Of a DNA stretch of 64,000 bases, positions 16,043 through 24,487 are shown one piece after another (position 1 is the first letter of the stretch; the number at the start of each line of letters is the position of its first letter). This DNA is from Hahella sp. HN01 (GTDB lineage Bacteria; Pseudomonadota; Gammaproteobacteria; Pseudomonadales; Oleiphilaceae): assembly GCF_018986435.1 (NCBI RefSeq), contig NZ_JAHMIN010000003.1, positions 170,043-234,042 of the forward strand, in the 5' to 3' direction. The notes beneath the pieces are model-generated. The model was not told the DNA's origin. It did not search any database and saw only the letters and a program-made list of their open reading frames with translations. Both the position numbers and the translations under genes were made by a program.

Positions 16043-18523
16043 TTGAGCGCACCTGCTTCCCCCCAGTTCAATGTTATCAGCCAGGGTAAAATTCTTTCCG
16101 GTTTCGAAGAGCGTCAGGTGCGAGATAATCTCGTTGCGCGTTTGAAGTTATCGAACGCGCAAGTCGAGCGTCTGTTGACGGGGGCGGTGGTGATCAAGAA
16201 ATCCTTGTCTTCTTCTGACGCCAGAAAATATCAGGCCTTATTTGTTCGCCTGGGACTGGCGGTGACGTTGCAGCCTTGTCCCTCCGAGGAGGTGGCGACG
16301 AAGCCTGTGCAACCTGCGTCGACAGAAGCCGCACAGCCCGCCAAAAGCTCAGCCCCATCGACAGCCAGTCGCGCCAAGCCAGCCAAAGACGCCGACATAC
16401 AAAGAGACGTGCTTGCCCTGGCGAAGGAGCGTCTGCATCAACCTATTCCCAAATTACCGGTAACCACAGCCTATAAACTGGGGCTGTTCAGCGTGACCCT
16501 GTTGAGTCTGATAGCGCCTTTGATTTACATCAGCCTGACAATCTGCGCGATAGTGGGAACGATTTGGTACGGGATGAGTATCCCGGATATTCTGGCGGTG
16601 CGTAAAACCAACGCGATGGGGACATTGATGGTGTTCGTGCCGGTTCTACTGGGAACCGTATTCGCGCTGTTCCTGCTGAAGCCGTTCTTTGGCCGCGACC
16701 ATGAAAACCGCACCTTGGAACTGAATCCGAAAAAGTATCGCCGCTTTTATCAGCTGGTGCAGCTGCTCACCGAACGCATGGGCTTGCCTGCTCCGGTGAA
16801 GATCTACGTGGATGGCGAGGTCAATGCTCACGTCGCCCCGGAAAAAGGACTGCTGAGCCTGTTTCAGGGACGTTTGACCCTGACGGTCGGCCTGCCTCTG
16901 CTGGCGGGCATGAACAGTCGGCAATTCATTGGCGTATTGGGGCATGAGTTCGGGCACTTTGCGCAACGCAACGCCATGATCGCCAACTATATCGTCAACA
17001 CCGCCAATGCCTGGATGGCGAGCCGGGCCTTCTATCCCGACGCCTGGGATCGTCGCTTGAGCAAATGGCGTGAGTATTCCCCGATTTTTGCGCTGGATGT
17101 GGCGCTGATCGCCGCGCAGGGCATGATCAAAGGCACGCGCCTGATTCTGAAATACCTGTTCTTATTCAATCTGCGCGTCACCCGTTGGATGTCCCGGGAG
17201 ATGGAGTACGACGCCGATCGATACGAAAGCTGGGTCGCGGGCAGCGAAACCTTTCAGAGTACGGCGGTGGCGTTGTGGAATATGTCCATGTCGCAGCAGC
17301 GCAGAGACGAGATCTGGCAATCCGCCTGGAACGAAGACCGCCTGATCGACAACCTGCCGCAAACCATTGCGCAGCTGGCGGCGGAACTGTCCCAGGAAGA
17401 AATCGACGCAGTGCGGGCGAAAATGGATGAGCGCCAGACCAATGTTTGGGATACCCATCCGGCGGATAACGACCGCATCGCCCATGCAGAATCTCTGGGT
17501 TACGAGCCGGTTTGGACCGATGAATTTCCCGCCACTGAGTTGATGCCGGATTTTGACGCTTTGTGCAAAATCGTCACGCTGCGCATATACAACTCAATGG
17601 GGCTGGAGAAGCCCGAGCAGTACCTGTGCTCCTTCGAGGAAATAAGAGACGTTCACTCCAAAATGAATGAGTCGGAAGAAGCCTTGAAGCGCTACTTCGC
17701 CGACCTGTTCTCTATGCGCCTGATGAAGCCGTTTAACGCCACGCCGACGGAGGTGGATCTGGCTGGGGCCGTGACTGAACTGCGCGGCCAGATTCCGCGC
17801 GCGACGGCGCAAATGGAGCTGTATTGGGAAGCCTATCAGCATATGGAGGCGGCTCAGGTCGGGCTGGCGTATGTGGAGGCGGGGTATAACATCGACGCCG
17901 CTGATTTTGGCGTGAAGGCTGGCGATATTAGTTCTGTGCAACGCAGTCTGGATGATCGACGTACGGAAGTGAAACGGATGGCGGGCGAGTTAAGTCGCTG
18001 TCTGGACGCCTATGTGGCGCAGCGCATGCATCTGGCGATGGCGCAGATGTCCGCCGATGACAAAGCGCGGGCGGAGTCGTTGTACAACACTTTCCGTCAG
18101 CTGTTCTTATTACGGGATATCTGGGACAGCCTGCCATTATGCATGGCGGGGCTTAACGCCCTGTATCGCCAGGACGAAGAAGAGCGCCCTAAATTTTTCG
18201 CTCAGGCGGCGGCGCGACATGTGCAGTTGGCGAGGGAATATCTGCGTCAATTCCATCAGATCTCCGCCAATATCGACCTGCGTTTTTCCACCAGCAAAGA
18301 GCAGACTCTGGCGGAATTCGCCGTGAATTGGGGCGTGAATCCAGAGGAGAAGCTGGATGAGCTGAACGCCGGCGCGATCTTCCAGATCAGCGACCGCTGT
18401 CTGCGGGTGATGCGTTACGCTTATCGCCGCACTATCTCAGAGCTGGCGCTGCAGTGTCTGCAGGAGGAAGAAAAGCTGGGAGTTCCTCCCCTGAAAGTGG
18501 AGCTTAAAGCGGCGACGGCCTAG
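16043..18523 (+). CDS. M48 family membrane metalloprotease, large variant
   Basis: About 826 residues. Residues 1-75 carry the small motif FNVISQGKILSGFEERQVRD seen at the N-terminus of many bacterial membrane proteins. A Pro/Ala/Lys-rich linker follows, then two membrane spans (LFSVTLLSLIAPLIYISLTI near 142-175 and LMVFVPVLLGTVFALFLLKP near 195-215). The peptidase domain has the zinc motif GHEFGHF near residue 301 and the third ligand in MEYDADRYE near 390. A long helical C-terminal region (residues 430-826) is unusual; HtpX is only about 290 residues. I chose the TTG at 16043, which follows AAAGGATG, over the TTG at 15869, which has no ribosome site. The 3' end overlaps the convergent gene by 20 bases. 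Confidence 0.8.
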   Translation: MSAPASPQFNVISQGKILSGFEERQVRDNLVARLKLSNAQVERLLTGAVVIKKSLSSSDARKYQALFVRLGLAVTLQPCPSEEVATKPVQPASTEAAQPAKSSAPSTASRAKPAKDADIQRDVLALAKERLHQPIPKLPVTTAYKLGLFSVTLLSLIAPLIYISLTICAIVGTIWYGMSIPDILAVRKTNAMGTLMVFVPVLLGTVFALFLLKPFFGRDHENRTLELNPKKYRRFYQLVQLLTERMGLPAPVKIYVDGEVNAHVAPEKGLLSLFQGRLTLTVGLPLLAGMNSRQFIGVLGHEFGHFAQRNAMIANYIVNTANAWMASRAFYPDAWDRRLSKWREYSPIFALDVALIAAQGMIKGTRLILKYLFLFNLRVTRWMSREMEYDADRYESWVAGSETFQSTAVALWNMSMSQQRRDEIWQSAWNEDRLIDNLPQTIAQLAAELSQEEIDAVRAKMDERQTNVWDTHPADNDRIAHAESLGYEPVWTDEFPATELMPDFDALCKIVTLRIYNSMGLEKPEQYLCSFEEIRDVHSKMNESEEALKRYFADLFSMRLMKPFNATPTEVDLAGAVTELRGQIPRATAQMELYWEAYQHMEAAQVGLAYVEAGYNIDAADFGVKAGDISSVQRSLDDRRTEVKRMAGELSRCLDAYVAQRMHLAMAQMSADDKARAESLYNTFRQLFLLRDIWDSLPLCMAGLNALYRQDEEERPKFFAQAAARHVQLAREYLRQFHQISANIDLRFSTSKEQTLAEFAVNWGVNPEEKLDELNAGAIFQISDRCLRVMRYAYRRTISELALQCLQEEEKLGVPPLKVELKAATA

Positions 18524-19034
18524 TCGTCACAAGCCCCTGACGCTCTATGTCGGCGAGCAATGTTGCTATCAACGCGTTGGGAAACTGCCTGTAGTCCAGA
18601 TAGGGCGTCAGGTAAACGTTTCCCGCTCGCAAGATGCGACAGTCTTCCTGCAACTCTTGAGGTGTCTGGGGAAGCGTTAAGAACCCTTCCGCGAATTGCT
18701 GTCCCCCTATAACGTGCACAGGAGGCTGATGGTCTGTTGGCGTCTCCTGCAGGTGTTGTTGAAACAACAACGCCGTCGCGCCGCCTTCCGTGAATAAACG
18801 CCTGTCCCGCACCGCGCGCCAGTCTTCCTCTGGAAACAACAGTCCCTGCGTTATCTTGGCGAAGATGGAAAAAATCTTGCGCCAATGATTGCCTGTCTCT
18901 TTGATGATGACTTCCGTCTCTCCAGAAATGCCGCAACGATAGTCCTCCATCTGCTCATACTGAGGCATGGGCGGACGGTGAGGGGTGTAGAGAATTAGCA
19001 ATGGGCGTGAGTCGCCGATTCCTGTTGCGTGCAT
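18504..19034 (-). CDS. Conserved hypothetical protein
   Basis: About 176 residues from the start at 19034 (MHATGIGDSRPLLILYTPHR). I do not recognise a domain. It is soluble, with notable motifs LLILYTPHRPPMPQY near the N-terminus, HWRKIFSIFAKI, and YLTPYLDYRQFPNALI near the C-terminus. The longer frame to 19124/19130 adds 30 residues, but a promoter-like TATACT falls inside that extension, which favours the shorter form. The 3' end overlaps the M48 gene by 20 bases tail to tail. Confidence 0.6.
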   Translation of the reverse strand: MHATGIGDSRPLLILYTPHRPPMPQYEQMEDYRCGISGETEVIIKETGNHWRKIFSIFAKITQGLLFPEEDWRAVRDRRLFTEGGATALLFQQHLQETPTDHQPPVHVIGGQQFAEGFLTLPQTPQELQEDCRILRAGNVYLTPYLDYRQFPNALIATLLADIERQGLVTTRPSPL

Positions 19035-19203
19035 GGCGAAGTCTGTGAACGTGGCGTTGTCGGGGTTAATCGAGGAGGGGAGTATAGCCTGACCGGCCGA
19101 AAAGAAGCGAAAAAATGCGCACATGGCCAACCTCGGTCCAGGCCGCTGGCTTGCAAAGCCTGGCCGGAGCGACGATGTGCGCTAATTCTTCAATATGCTG
19201 GAG

Positions 19204-20247
19204 TTAGCATTCCGCTGTCTCGGCCGTTTGCTCAACGGCGCGAGTCATGGTGAAGATGCCTTGGGCGTTGCTGCTGTCAAAGCGCAGGTCCATGCCCTTT
19301 TCAGCGCTCTCGTCGATATCGTTGCGCTGAATGAATTCAAAGAAGGAGCCGGGAACCTCATGGGTTTCGACGCCTTGATCCGTTTTGAACTGGCGTTTTA
19401 CTTTGGTGGCGCGATAAGCGGTCTGCATGATGTTGGCGTTGCGCGCCACTTCAATTTCGTCCTTCATCGGACGGCCCAGCTCACGCTGATGAGCGTCCAG
19501 CTGACGAATGTCGCCCACGCGATCGGTTGCGTGGTTAAAAGCGTTGCCTTCGGTGGAGATCCAGGCCATTTCCGCGGACTCTTCCCGCAACGCCAGATAG
19601 TCGTGCAAGTGGGGCACGCCGTGCTGACGGTCAAAACACTGCAGCAGGTTAGGCAGCAATTCCGCCGCGTCCGCCAGAGGCAGAGCGCCGTTTGCGGCCA
19701 GCTTCTGCAACAGCTCCGCAGAGCGCGGCGTCAATGGATCGGAAGACACGGAAACCACTCGGTCAACGGCGTCCTGGAAAGATTTGGTGAATTGCTCCGG
19801 GTACAGCTCACTGACGAAGTACTGGGCGATATCGTGGGGCAGGTCCGCATGCGTGTAGACGAAGCCGCACATTTTCAGCTTGGGCAACGGATACTGTCCG
19901 GCCACGGTGAAGCCGAGAGGCTCCAGGATGCGCGCAAACGCTTTATAACCCATCGGCAGCGCCTGATTTTCCCAGGCCACAGTGCGCAGCGCGCCATGGT
20001 CGAACACGACCTTTTCTCCAGACGCCAGTTTTTCAGCCACGTATTGCTTGCCTTCCGGCACCCGCTCCAGCAGGTCGTCAAACAGCATCATGTTCATCGC
20101 CTGGGCGATGACGGCGCGGTTGAGCTGCTCGTCGTCATGGTGAGGCTGGGCGAAAATGGGGTGCAATTGAACGGAATCAAGCAATTGCTGAGCCTTGGCG
20201 GCGTCAGTCAGCGAAGACAACAGTTTGAAAAGCGCAGTAGTTTGCAT
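19204..20247 (-). CDS. DUF1338 family, 2-oxoadipate dioxygenase/decarboxylase-like (HglS type)
   Basis: A 347-residue DUF1338 protein. Characterised members (HglS of Pseudomonas putida, YdcJ relatives) are Fe(II) enzymes that convert 2-oxoadipate to D-2-hydroxyglutarate in lysine catabolism. The presumed metal ligands lie in VVFDHGALRTV (His, about residue 84), EGNAFNHATDRV (His, about residue 240) and PGSFFEFIQR (Glu, about residue 307). It is shorter than HglS (about 460 residues), so substrate identity is inferred. The main support is context: it lies downstream of an aminoadipate semialdehyde dehydrogenase and a lysine dehydrogenase-like gene in the same direction. A 417-bp gap with a hairpin cluster separates it from the dehydrogenase. 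Confidence 0.78.
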   Translation of the reverse strand: MQTTALFKLLSSLTDAAKAQQLLDSVQLHPIFAQPHHDDEQLNRAVIAQAMNMMLFDDLLERVPEGKQYVAEKLASGEKVVFDHGALRTVAWENQALPMGYKAFARILEPLGFTVAGQYPLPKLKMCGFVYTHADLPHDIAQYFVSELYPEQFTKSFQDAVDRVVSVSSDPLTPRSAELLQKLAANGALPLADAAELLPNLLQCFDRQHGVPHLHDYLALREESAEMAWISTEGNAFNHATDRVGDIRQLDAHQRELGRPMKDEIEVARNANIMQTAYRATKVKRQFKTDQGVETHEVPGSFFEFIQRNDIDESAEKGMDLRFDSSNAQGIFTMTRAVEQTAETAEC

Positions 20248-20415
20248 GGTACGGCTCGTAATCCTGAAAATAATACTGACGTTCGTCTGACCGGCGTGCG
20301 TCCAGACGCCTGAGGCGTTCTGGAAGAAGAGGAGGAGATCCGGCTTCGGTCGAAGTCCGGTTACAGGCGCACAGTCGGAAACAGCTTCCCGTACATCATC
20401 GGTATATATTAATCA

Positions 20416-20523
20416 GGCGGACACAAATAGCTTCCTTCTATTTGTGTCCGCCACGACAGGGCCTGCACATGTCAGACCCTGTCTCCCGCGGCTGGCCGCC
20501 GCGCAGGCGCATCCATGCGCCTG
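20416..20523. repeat. Cluster of four adjacent inverted repeats
   Basis: Four hairpins lie in 108 bases. (1) GGCGGACACAAATAG / CTATTTGTGTCCGCC, 15-bp perfect arms, 7-base loop (20416-20452). (2) GACAGGG / CCCTGTC (20455-20483). (3) GCGGC / GCCGC with a two-base loop (about 20488-20499). (4) CAGGCGCAT CC ATGCGCCTG, 9-bp arms (20504-20523). Such density is unlikely by chance and suggests a REP/BIME-like element or a regulatory leader. Confidence 0.65.
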
Positions 20524-20618
20524 TTTATCAACATGCCAATATTATTGCCATGTCAATAAAGTGTTAAACCAATAAGGAAAATCCTGACCTGTCGAACCGC
20601 GCGTCCTGGCGCGGATGT

Positions 20619-20644
20619 TAAAAGGAGAGCCGAAGCTCTCCTTT
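20619..20644 (-). terminator. Intrinsic terminator of the semialdehyde dehydrogenase gene
   Basis: Minus strand AAAGGAGAGC TTCG GCTCTCCTTT followed by T and AAC: a 10-bp stem with a TTCG tetraloop and short T-run, 20 bases beyond the stop. Confidence 0.8.
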
Positions 20645-20664
20645 CAAGTCAACTCAGCAAAGGC

Positions 20665-22167
20665 TTAGTTGAGATCGAACTTAATACCTTGCGCCAGCGG
20701 CAGCTCGGAAGAATAGTTCACTGTCGCGGTGGAGCGGCGCATGTACGCCTTCCAGGAGTCGGAGCCGGACTCGCGACCGCCGCCAGTCTCTTTCTCGCCG
20801 CCGAATGCGCCGCCGATTTCAGCGCCACTGGTGCCGACGTTGACGTTGGCGATGCCACAGTCGCTGCCCACCGCGGAGGTGAACAGTTCCGCTTCACGCA
20901 TGTTCAGAGTGAAGATGGCGGAAGACAGACCCTGCGGCACGTCGTTCTGACGTTCAATCGCTTCTTCCAGGTCGGAATAGCGGAAGAAGTACAGAATCGG
21001 CGCGAAGGTTTCGTGAGCGTTGTTGGTCAGCGCGTTGCCGCCTTCCACAATGGCGGGGTTCACGTAGTAAGCCTGTGGGAACTCTTTTTCCAGCGCGCGT
21101 CCGCCGCCGTATACGTCGCAGCCTTTCGCTTTGGCGTCAGCCAGCGCCTGCTCCATTTGTTCGTAAGAGCGTCCGTCGATGAGCGGACCGATCAACGTGC
21201 CGGCTTCCTGTGGGTTGCCGATAGGCAGTTGCTTGTAGGCGGCTTTCAGACGGCCCAGTAATTCGTCATATACGGAATCATGAGCGAAGACGCGGCGAGT
21301 GGTGGTGCAGCGTTGGCCAGCGGTGCCGACTGCGCCGAAAACGATGGCGCGAGTTGCCATGTCCAGATCAGCGGATTCCGCCACGATGATGGCGTTGTTG
21401 CCGCCCAGTTCCAGAATGGATTTGCCGAAGCGAGCCGCGACGCGCTGACCGACTACGCGGCCCATGGCGCAGCTGCCAGTGGCGCTGATCAAAGGTACGC
21501 GCTTGTCGTCAACCAATAGTTCGCCGACTTCACGTTCACCGATGATGACGCTGGACAGGCCTTCTGGCGCTTCGCCGAAGCGAGCGATGGCTTTATCCAG
21601 CAGATGTTGACAGGCCAGGGCGCACAGAGGCGTTTTCTCGGAAGGTTTCCAGATTACCGGATCGCCGCACACCAGCGCCAGTGCGCTGTTCCATGCCCAA
21701 ACCGCCATGGGGAAGTTGAACGCGGAAATAACGCCGACTGGGCCAATTGGGTGCCAGGATTCGCGCAGTGCGTGATTGGGGCGCTCGGAAGCGATAGTCA
21801 GACCGTACAGTTGACGGGACAGACCGACGGCGAAATCGCAGATGTCGATCATTTCCTGTACTTCGCCTTGGCCTTCAGAAATAATCTTGCCGCATTCCAG
21901 CGTGATCAAGGCGCCCAGGGTTTCTTTGTGCTTGCGCAGTTCTTCGCCGTAAAGACGCACCAGCTCGCCGCGCTGAGGAGCGGGCAGTCGACGCCAGGCT
22001 TTGAAGGCGTCTGCGGCGGCGGCGATTTTCTTTTCTACTTCGTCTTTGCTGTCCAGTTTCAGGTTGGCGATCACTTTGCCGTCAACCGGGGAGCTGATTT
22101 TGTAGTCCCCTGAAGCAAGAATGCCCTGGTCCATGCCCAGGGCTGAAAAAATCTCTTGGATATTCAT
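20665..22167 (-). CDS. amaB: L-aminoadipate-semialdehyde dehydrogenase (ALDH7 family)
   Basis: A 500-residue aldehyde dehydrogenase of the ALDH7 (antiquitin/AmaB) type, which oxidises alpha-aminoadipate semialdehyde to aminoadipate with NAD+. The catalytic Cys is in GAVGTAGQRCTTTRR (about residue 290), the general-base Glu in SILELGGNNAIIV (about residue 256), and the cofactor-binding lysine in VIWKPSEKTPLC. The ALDH7 signature GQRCTTTRR and the C-terminal GGAFGGEKETGGGRESGSD fit. The ATG follows GGGAGGACC. It lies 110 bases downstream of the lysine dehydrogenase-like gene, so both are probably co-transcribed. The symbol amaB is by analogy with Pseudomonas. Confidence 0.88.
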   Translation of the reverse strand: MNIQEIFSALGMDQGILASGDYKISSPVDGKVIANLKLDSKDEVEKKIAAAADAFKAWRRLPAPQRGELVRLYGEELRKHKETLGALITLECGKIISEGQGEVQEMIDICDFAVGLSRQLYGLTIASERPNHALRESWHPIGPVGVISAFNFPMAVWAWNSALALVCGDPVIWKPSEKTPLCALACQHLLDKAIARFGEAPEGLSSVIIGEREVGELLVDDKRVPLISATGSCAMGRVVGQRVAARFGKSILELGGNNAIIVAESADLDMATRAIVFGAVGTAGQRCTTTRRVFAHDSVYDELLGRLKAAYKQLPIGNPQEAGTLIGPLIDGRSYEQMEQALADAKAKGCDVYGGGRALEKEFPQAYYVNPAIVEGGNALTNNAHETFAPILYFFRYSDLEEAIERQNDVPQGLSSAIFTLNMREAELFTSAVGSDCGIANVNVGTSGAEIGGAFGGEKETGGGRESGSDSWKAYMRRSTATVNYSSELPLAQGIKFDLN

Positions 22168-22277
22168 AGCGGTCCTCCCGTAAAGAGTCGTAAGTGCGTT
22201 TGCTTGTCCTTGTAGCGAGCTTCTGGTTCGCTACCTGTCCTGATGTCGGGGCGCGGGGTCGCCGCGCCCATATTTGA

Positions 22278-23399
22278 TCAGGCTACGCGACGCACTGAAG
22301 CCGAAGGGTTTTTCCCGTCGTCTTCCATATAGTTGCGGCCGAAACGGTTGTTTATAAAGTCTTCGAAGCGGATATCTTCCTGACGTACGAAGCCTTGGTT
22401 CGGCAGTTTGCCTTCCGCCAGCAGGTCCAGCGCAGCGCAGATGCCGGATGCGGTGGTGATCTGGATGGCGCTACGCAGTTTACCGTTGATTTCTCGGCTG
22501 TAAATCTTACGTGCGAAGGTTTCCTGCAGGAACAGGCCGTTCTTCACGCCGCTGACGTTGGCGAATACCAATACAACGTCCTGCATGGTGACAGGGATGG
22601 CGGACTCCATGATTTCTTTCAACAGGTCGCGACGCTCGCCCAGACGCAGGTCGTTCAGCAACAGCTTCATGACGTCGCGGTGACCAGGGTAACGCACTGT
22701 GCGGTAGTTCAGGTTGGACACTTTGCCTTCCAGCGTTTCGCACAGGGTGCCCAGGCCGCCAGAAGTGTTGAAAGCTTCGTAATCGTCGCCGTCCAGGGAG
22801 AAATGCTCCAGCTCTTCCATGGGAGGCACTTCACGCAATTGACCGTTAACGATGGCTTCGCAAGGGTTCAGGTATTCGTTAATCAGGCCGTCGGTGCTCC
22901 AGGTCAGGTTGTATTTCAACGCATTGGAGGGGAACTTGGGCAGTGCGCCGACACGCATGTGAACATTGTGCAGGGAGTCGAATTTACGCGCCAGATCATA
23001 AGCCACGATGGAAATGAAACCAGGAGCCAGGCCGCACTGCGGGATGAAGGCGGATTTGGCGTCTTTCGCCAGGGACTTGATCAAACGAGTGCTGGCGACG
23101 TCTTCAGTCAGGTCAAGGTAGTGAACCTGCTGCGCTGCGGCTGCGTGAGCGATGGATGCGCTGATATCGAAAGGGCAGGAGTTGATAACGGCGAAGTGGC
23201 CTTTGAAGGCGGCTTCCATTTCCTGCTGGTTAGAGGCGTTCGCCTTCACAGTTGAGATGCCGGGAATTTCTTCGGCGATGCGGTCCAGCGCGTCCTGATT
23301 CTGATCCACCAGCGTGACTTTGTAGTCGCCAGTGCTGTTCAGGAAATCCGTGATCATTGAGCCGATTTTACCAGCGCCTACAACAACGATGGGTTTCAT
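22278..23399 (-). CDS. Saccharopine dehydrogenase family; probable lysine 6-dehydrogenase
   Basis: A 373-residue NAD(P)-dependent enzyme with an N-terminal Rossmann fold (VVVGAGKIGSMITDFLN) and the saccharopine dehydrogenase family C-terminal domain (CGLAPGFISIVAYDLARKF; TVRYPGHRDVMKLLLNDL). Two activities are plausible: lysine 6-dehydrogenase, which oxidatively deaminates lysine to aminoadipate semialdehyde, or glutamate-forming saccharopine dehydrogenase. I prefer the first because the length matches bacterial lysine 6-dehydrogenases (about 380 residues) and no lysine-ketoglutarate reductase gene is nearby. Either product feeds the adjacent semialdehyde dehydrogenase. A good ribosome site (AGGAGAGG) precedes the ATG. 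It is divergent from the Lrp-type regulator. Confidence 0.82.
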   Translation of the reverse strand: MKPIVVVGAGKIGSMITDFLNSTGDYKVTLVDQNQDALDRIAEEIPGISTVKANASNQQEMEAAFKGHFAVINSCPFDISASIAHAAAAQQVHYLDLTEDVASTRLIKSLAKDAKSAFIPQCGLAPGFISIVAYDLARKFDSLHNVHMRVGALPKFPSNALKYNLTWSTDGLINEYLNPCEAIVNGQLREVPPMEELEHFSLDGDDYEAFNTSGGLGTLCETLEGKVSNLNYRTVRYPGHRDVMKLLLNDLRLGERRDLLKEIMESAIPVTMQDVVLVFANVSGVKNGLFLQETFARKIYSREINGKLRSAIQITTASGICAALDLLAEGKLPNQGFVRQEDIRFEDFINNRFGRNYMEDDGKNPSASVRRVA

Positions 23400-23498
23400 A
23401 TGTGCCTCTCCTAATTGTTATTGGATGAATAAATCTATAATAGGAGGCGCAGATGTCGGATTGTAACTGTCATAGTGACGAATTTACTGATAAATTTA

Positions 23499-23530
23499 GA
23501 CGAAATATCTACATATGTAGTGAAATCGTC
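23499..23530. promoter_or_regulatory. Candidate Lrp-family operator
   Basis: A dyad of 32 bases centred between 23514 and 23515. The core CTACATATGTAG is a perfect 12-bp palindrome, flanked by GACGA and TCGTC at symmetric distance; 12 of 16 positions match between arms. It lies in the divergent region of the regulator and lysine genes, ending three bases before the regulator's start codon, where it could mediate autorepression. Confidence 0.55.
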
Positions 23531-23532
23531 AT

Positions 23533-23958
23533 ATGGATGAAAAAAATCAACGTTTGCTCGACCTATTGCAGGCGAACGCGCGAGAAGCCACTTCGTCACT
23601 GGCGAGAAAACTCAACCTGTCCCGCACCGCAGTGCATGAACGCATCGCCAAGCTGGAGGCGGAAGGGGTCATTCGCGGCTATACCATCCGTCTGGACAAG
23701 GAATATGAGAAAAAGCGCATCAGCGCCCAGGTGATGATTGAAATCAATCCGAAGCTGAACAAGCAGGTGGAAACGGCGCTGCGACGCATAGACGAAGTGC
23801 GGTCGCTGTACACGATCAATGGACAGTACGACTTCATCGCCCTGATCCGCGCGGAAACCACGGAACAGATCGATGAAGTGCTGGATCACATTGGTGAGAT
23901 AGAAGGCATCGAAAAAACCATGTCGTCGATTGTGTTATCGACGAAGTTTGAGCGCTGA
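23533..23958 (+). CDS. Lrp/AsnC family transcriptional regulator
   Basis: A 141-residue regulator. Residues 1-55 form the AsnC-type winged helix (MDEKNQRLLDLLQANAREAT, then SLARKLNLSRTAVHERIAKL), and residues 65-140 the RAM ligand-binding/oligomerisation domain (VRSLYTINGQYDFIALIRAE). Divergent transcription from the lysine catabolic genes makes it the likely local regulator, with lysine or a pathway intermediate as effector. There is no clear Shine-Dalgarno sequence before the ATG, which immediately follows the palindromic operator. The longer overlapping frame starting at 23453 is a different frame and is rejected. Confidence 0.9.
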   Translation: MDEKNQRLLDLLQANAREATSSLARKLNLSRTAVHERIAKLEAEGVIRGYTIRLDKEYEKKRISAQVMIEINPKLNKQVETALRRIDEVRSLYTINGQYDFIALIRAETTEQIDEVLDHIGEIEGIEKTMSSIVLSTKFER

Positions 23959-23978
23959 GAGGCGAATCGCCCCTCAGC
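23954..23978. terminator. Hairpin at the end of the Lrp-type gene
   Basis: GCTGAG-A-GGCG, AAT and CGCC-C-CTCAGC form a stem of 10 pairs overlapping the stop codon, between convergent genes. There is no T-run. Confidence 0.4.
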
Positions 23979-23997
23979 GTCACACTACGCCAACTTT

Positions 23998-24447
23998 CTA
24001 CCAGCCCCCGCCGTCTGCATCGTTGTCCCAGCCTCTGCTGTGCGAATTTCTTACGGGTCTTCCCCAGCTATTTTCCCACTCTATGCTTATAGGCTCTGAG
24101 GTCCATTCATTGGCGCCTTCATCGGAAATCATCGGGGGACGTGGCGGTTCACAAAATGAGCAGAACATATCCGAGTGAATTTTGATGCCAGGAGAAAGAT
24201 CATAAAGGTCCCCGGCGGACCATTGTACATTTTTGTCATAAACCCAAATGCCGCAGACACAGCATTTATCGCAATCGATTCTCTCGTTCAATGTGCTTGA
24301 GTTTTTAAATAATAATTCGAAATTGGCTTCACCAAACAGCTCTTGAGCTTTTTCTTCAATAGCGTTGAGCGCCTGTTCTTCTTTAGCGTTGTTATCGATA
24401 TCCACAAGCATTCTCATGCTTAGTAGAACTGTTTTTTTCGTAGTCAT
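23998..24447 (-). CDS. Hypothetical protein with Cys-rich segment
   Basis: A 149-residue soluble protein I do not recognise. The N-terminal third looks like an alpha/beta segment (VLLSMRMLVDIDNNAKEEQA). The middle contains CDKCCVCGIWV and, 34 residues on, CSFC, a pattern that could form a zinc knuckle or Fe-S site. The C-terminus is polar and ends in DADGGGW. The coding frame is AT-richer than its neighbours, suggesting more recent arrival. GAG lies about 12 bases before the ATG. Confidence 0.6.
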   Translation of the reverse strand: MTTKKTVLLSMRMLVDIDNNAKEEQALNAIEEKAQELFGEANFELLFKNSSTLNERIDCDKCCVCGIWVYDKNVQWSAGDLYDLSPGIKIHSDMFCSFCEPPRPPMISDEGANEWTSEPISIEWENSWGRPVRNSHSRGWDNDADGGGW

Positions 24448-24487
24448 TATTGCAATTTTCTCGTTATAACTTTTTGTAGGAATGACG

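Larger units (their letters stand above)
20248..20664. other. Intergenic region with clustered hairpins
   Basis: This 417-bp gap between the dehydrogenase and DUF1338 genes holds the dehydrogenase terminator (20619-20644) and a run of inverted repeats from 20416 to 20523. No ORF is convincing. The DUF1338 gene promoter should lie between about 20250 and 20415. Confidence 0.5.

Noticed and set aside
19195-20313. 372-codon plus-strand frame
   Set aside because: Antisense to the DUF1338 gene; composition typical of a shadow in GC-rich sequence.
20416-20523. CRISPR-like repeat array
   Set aside because: The inverted repeats differ from one another; there are no direct repeats with spacers.
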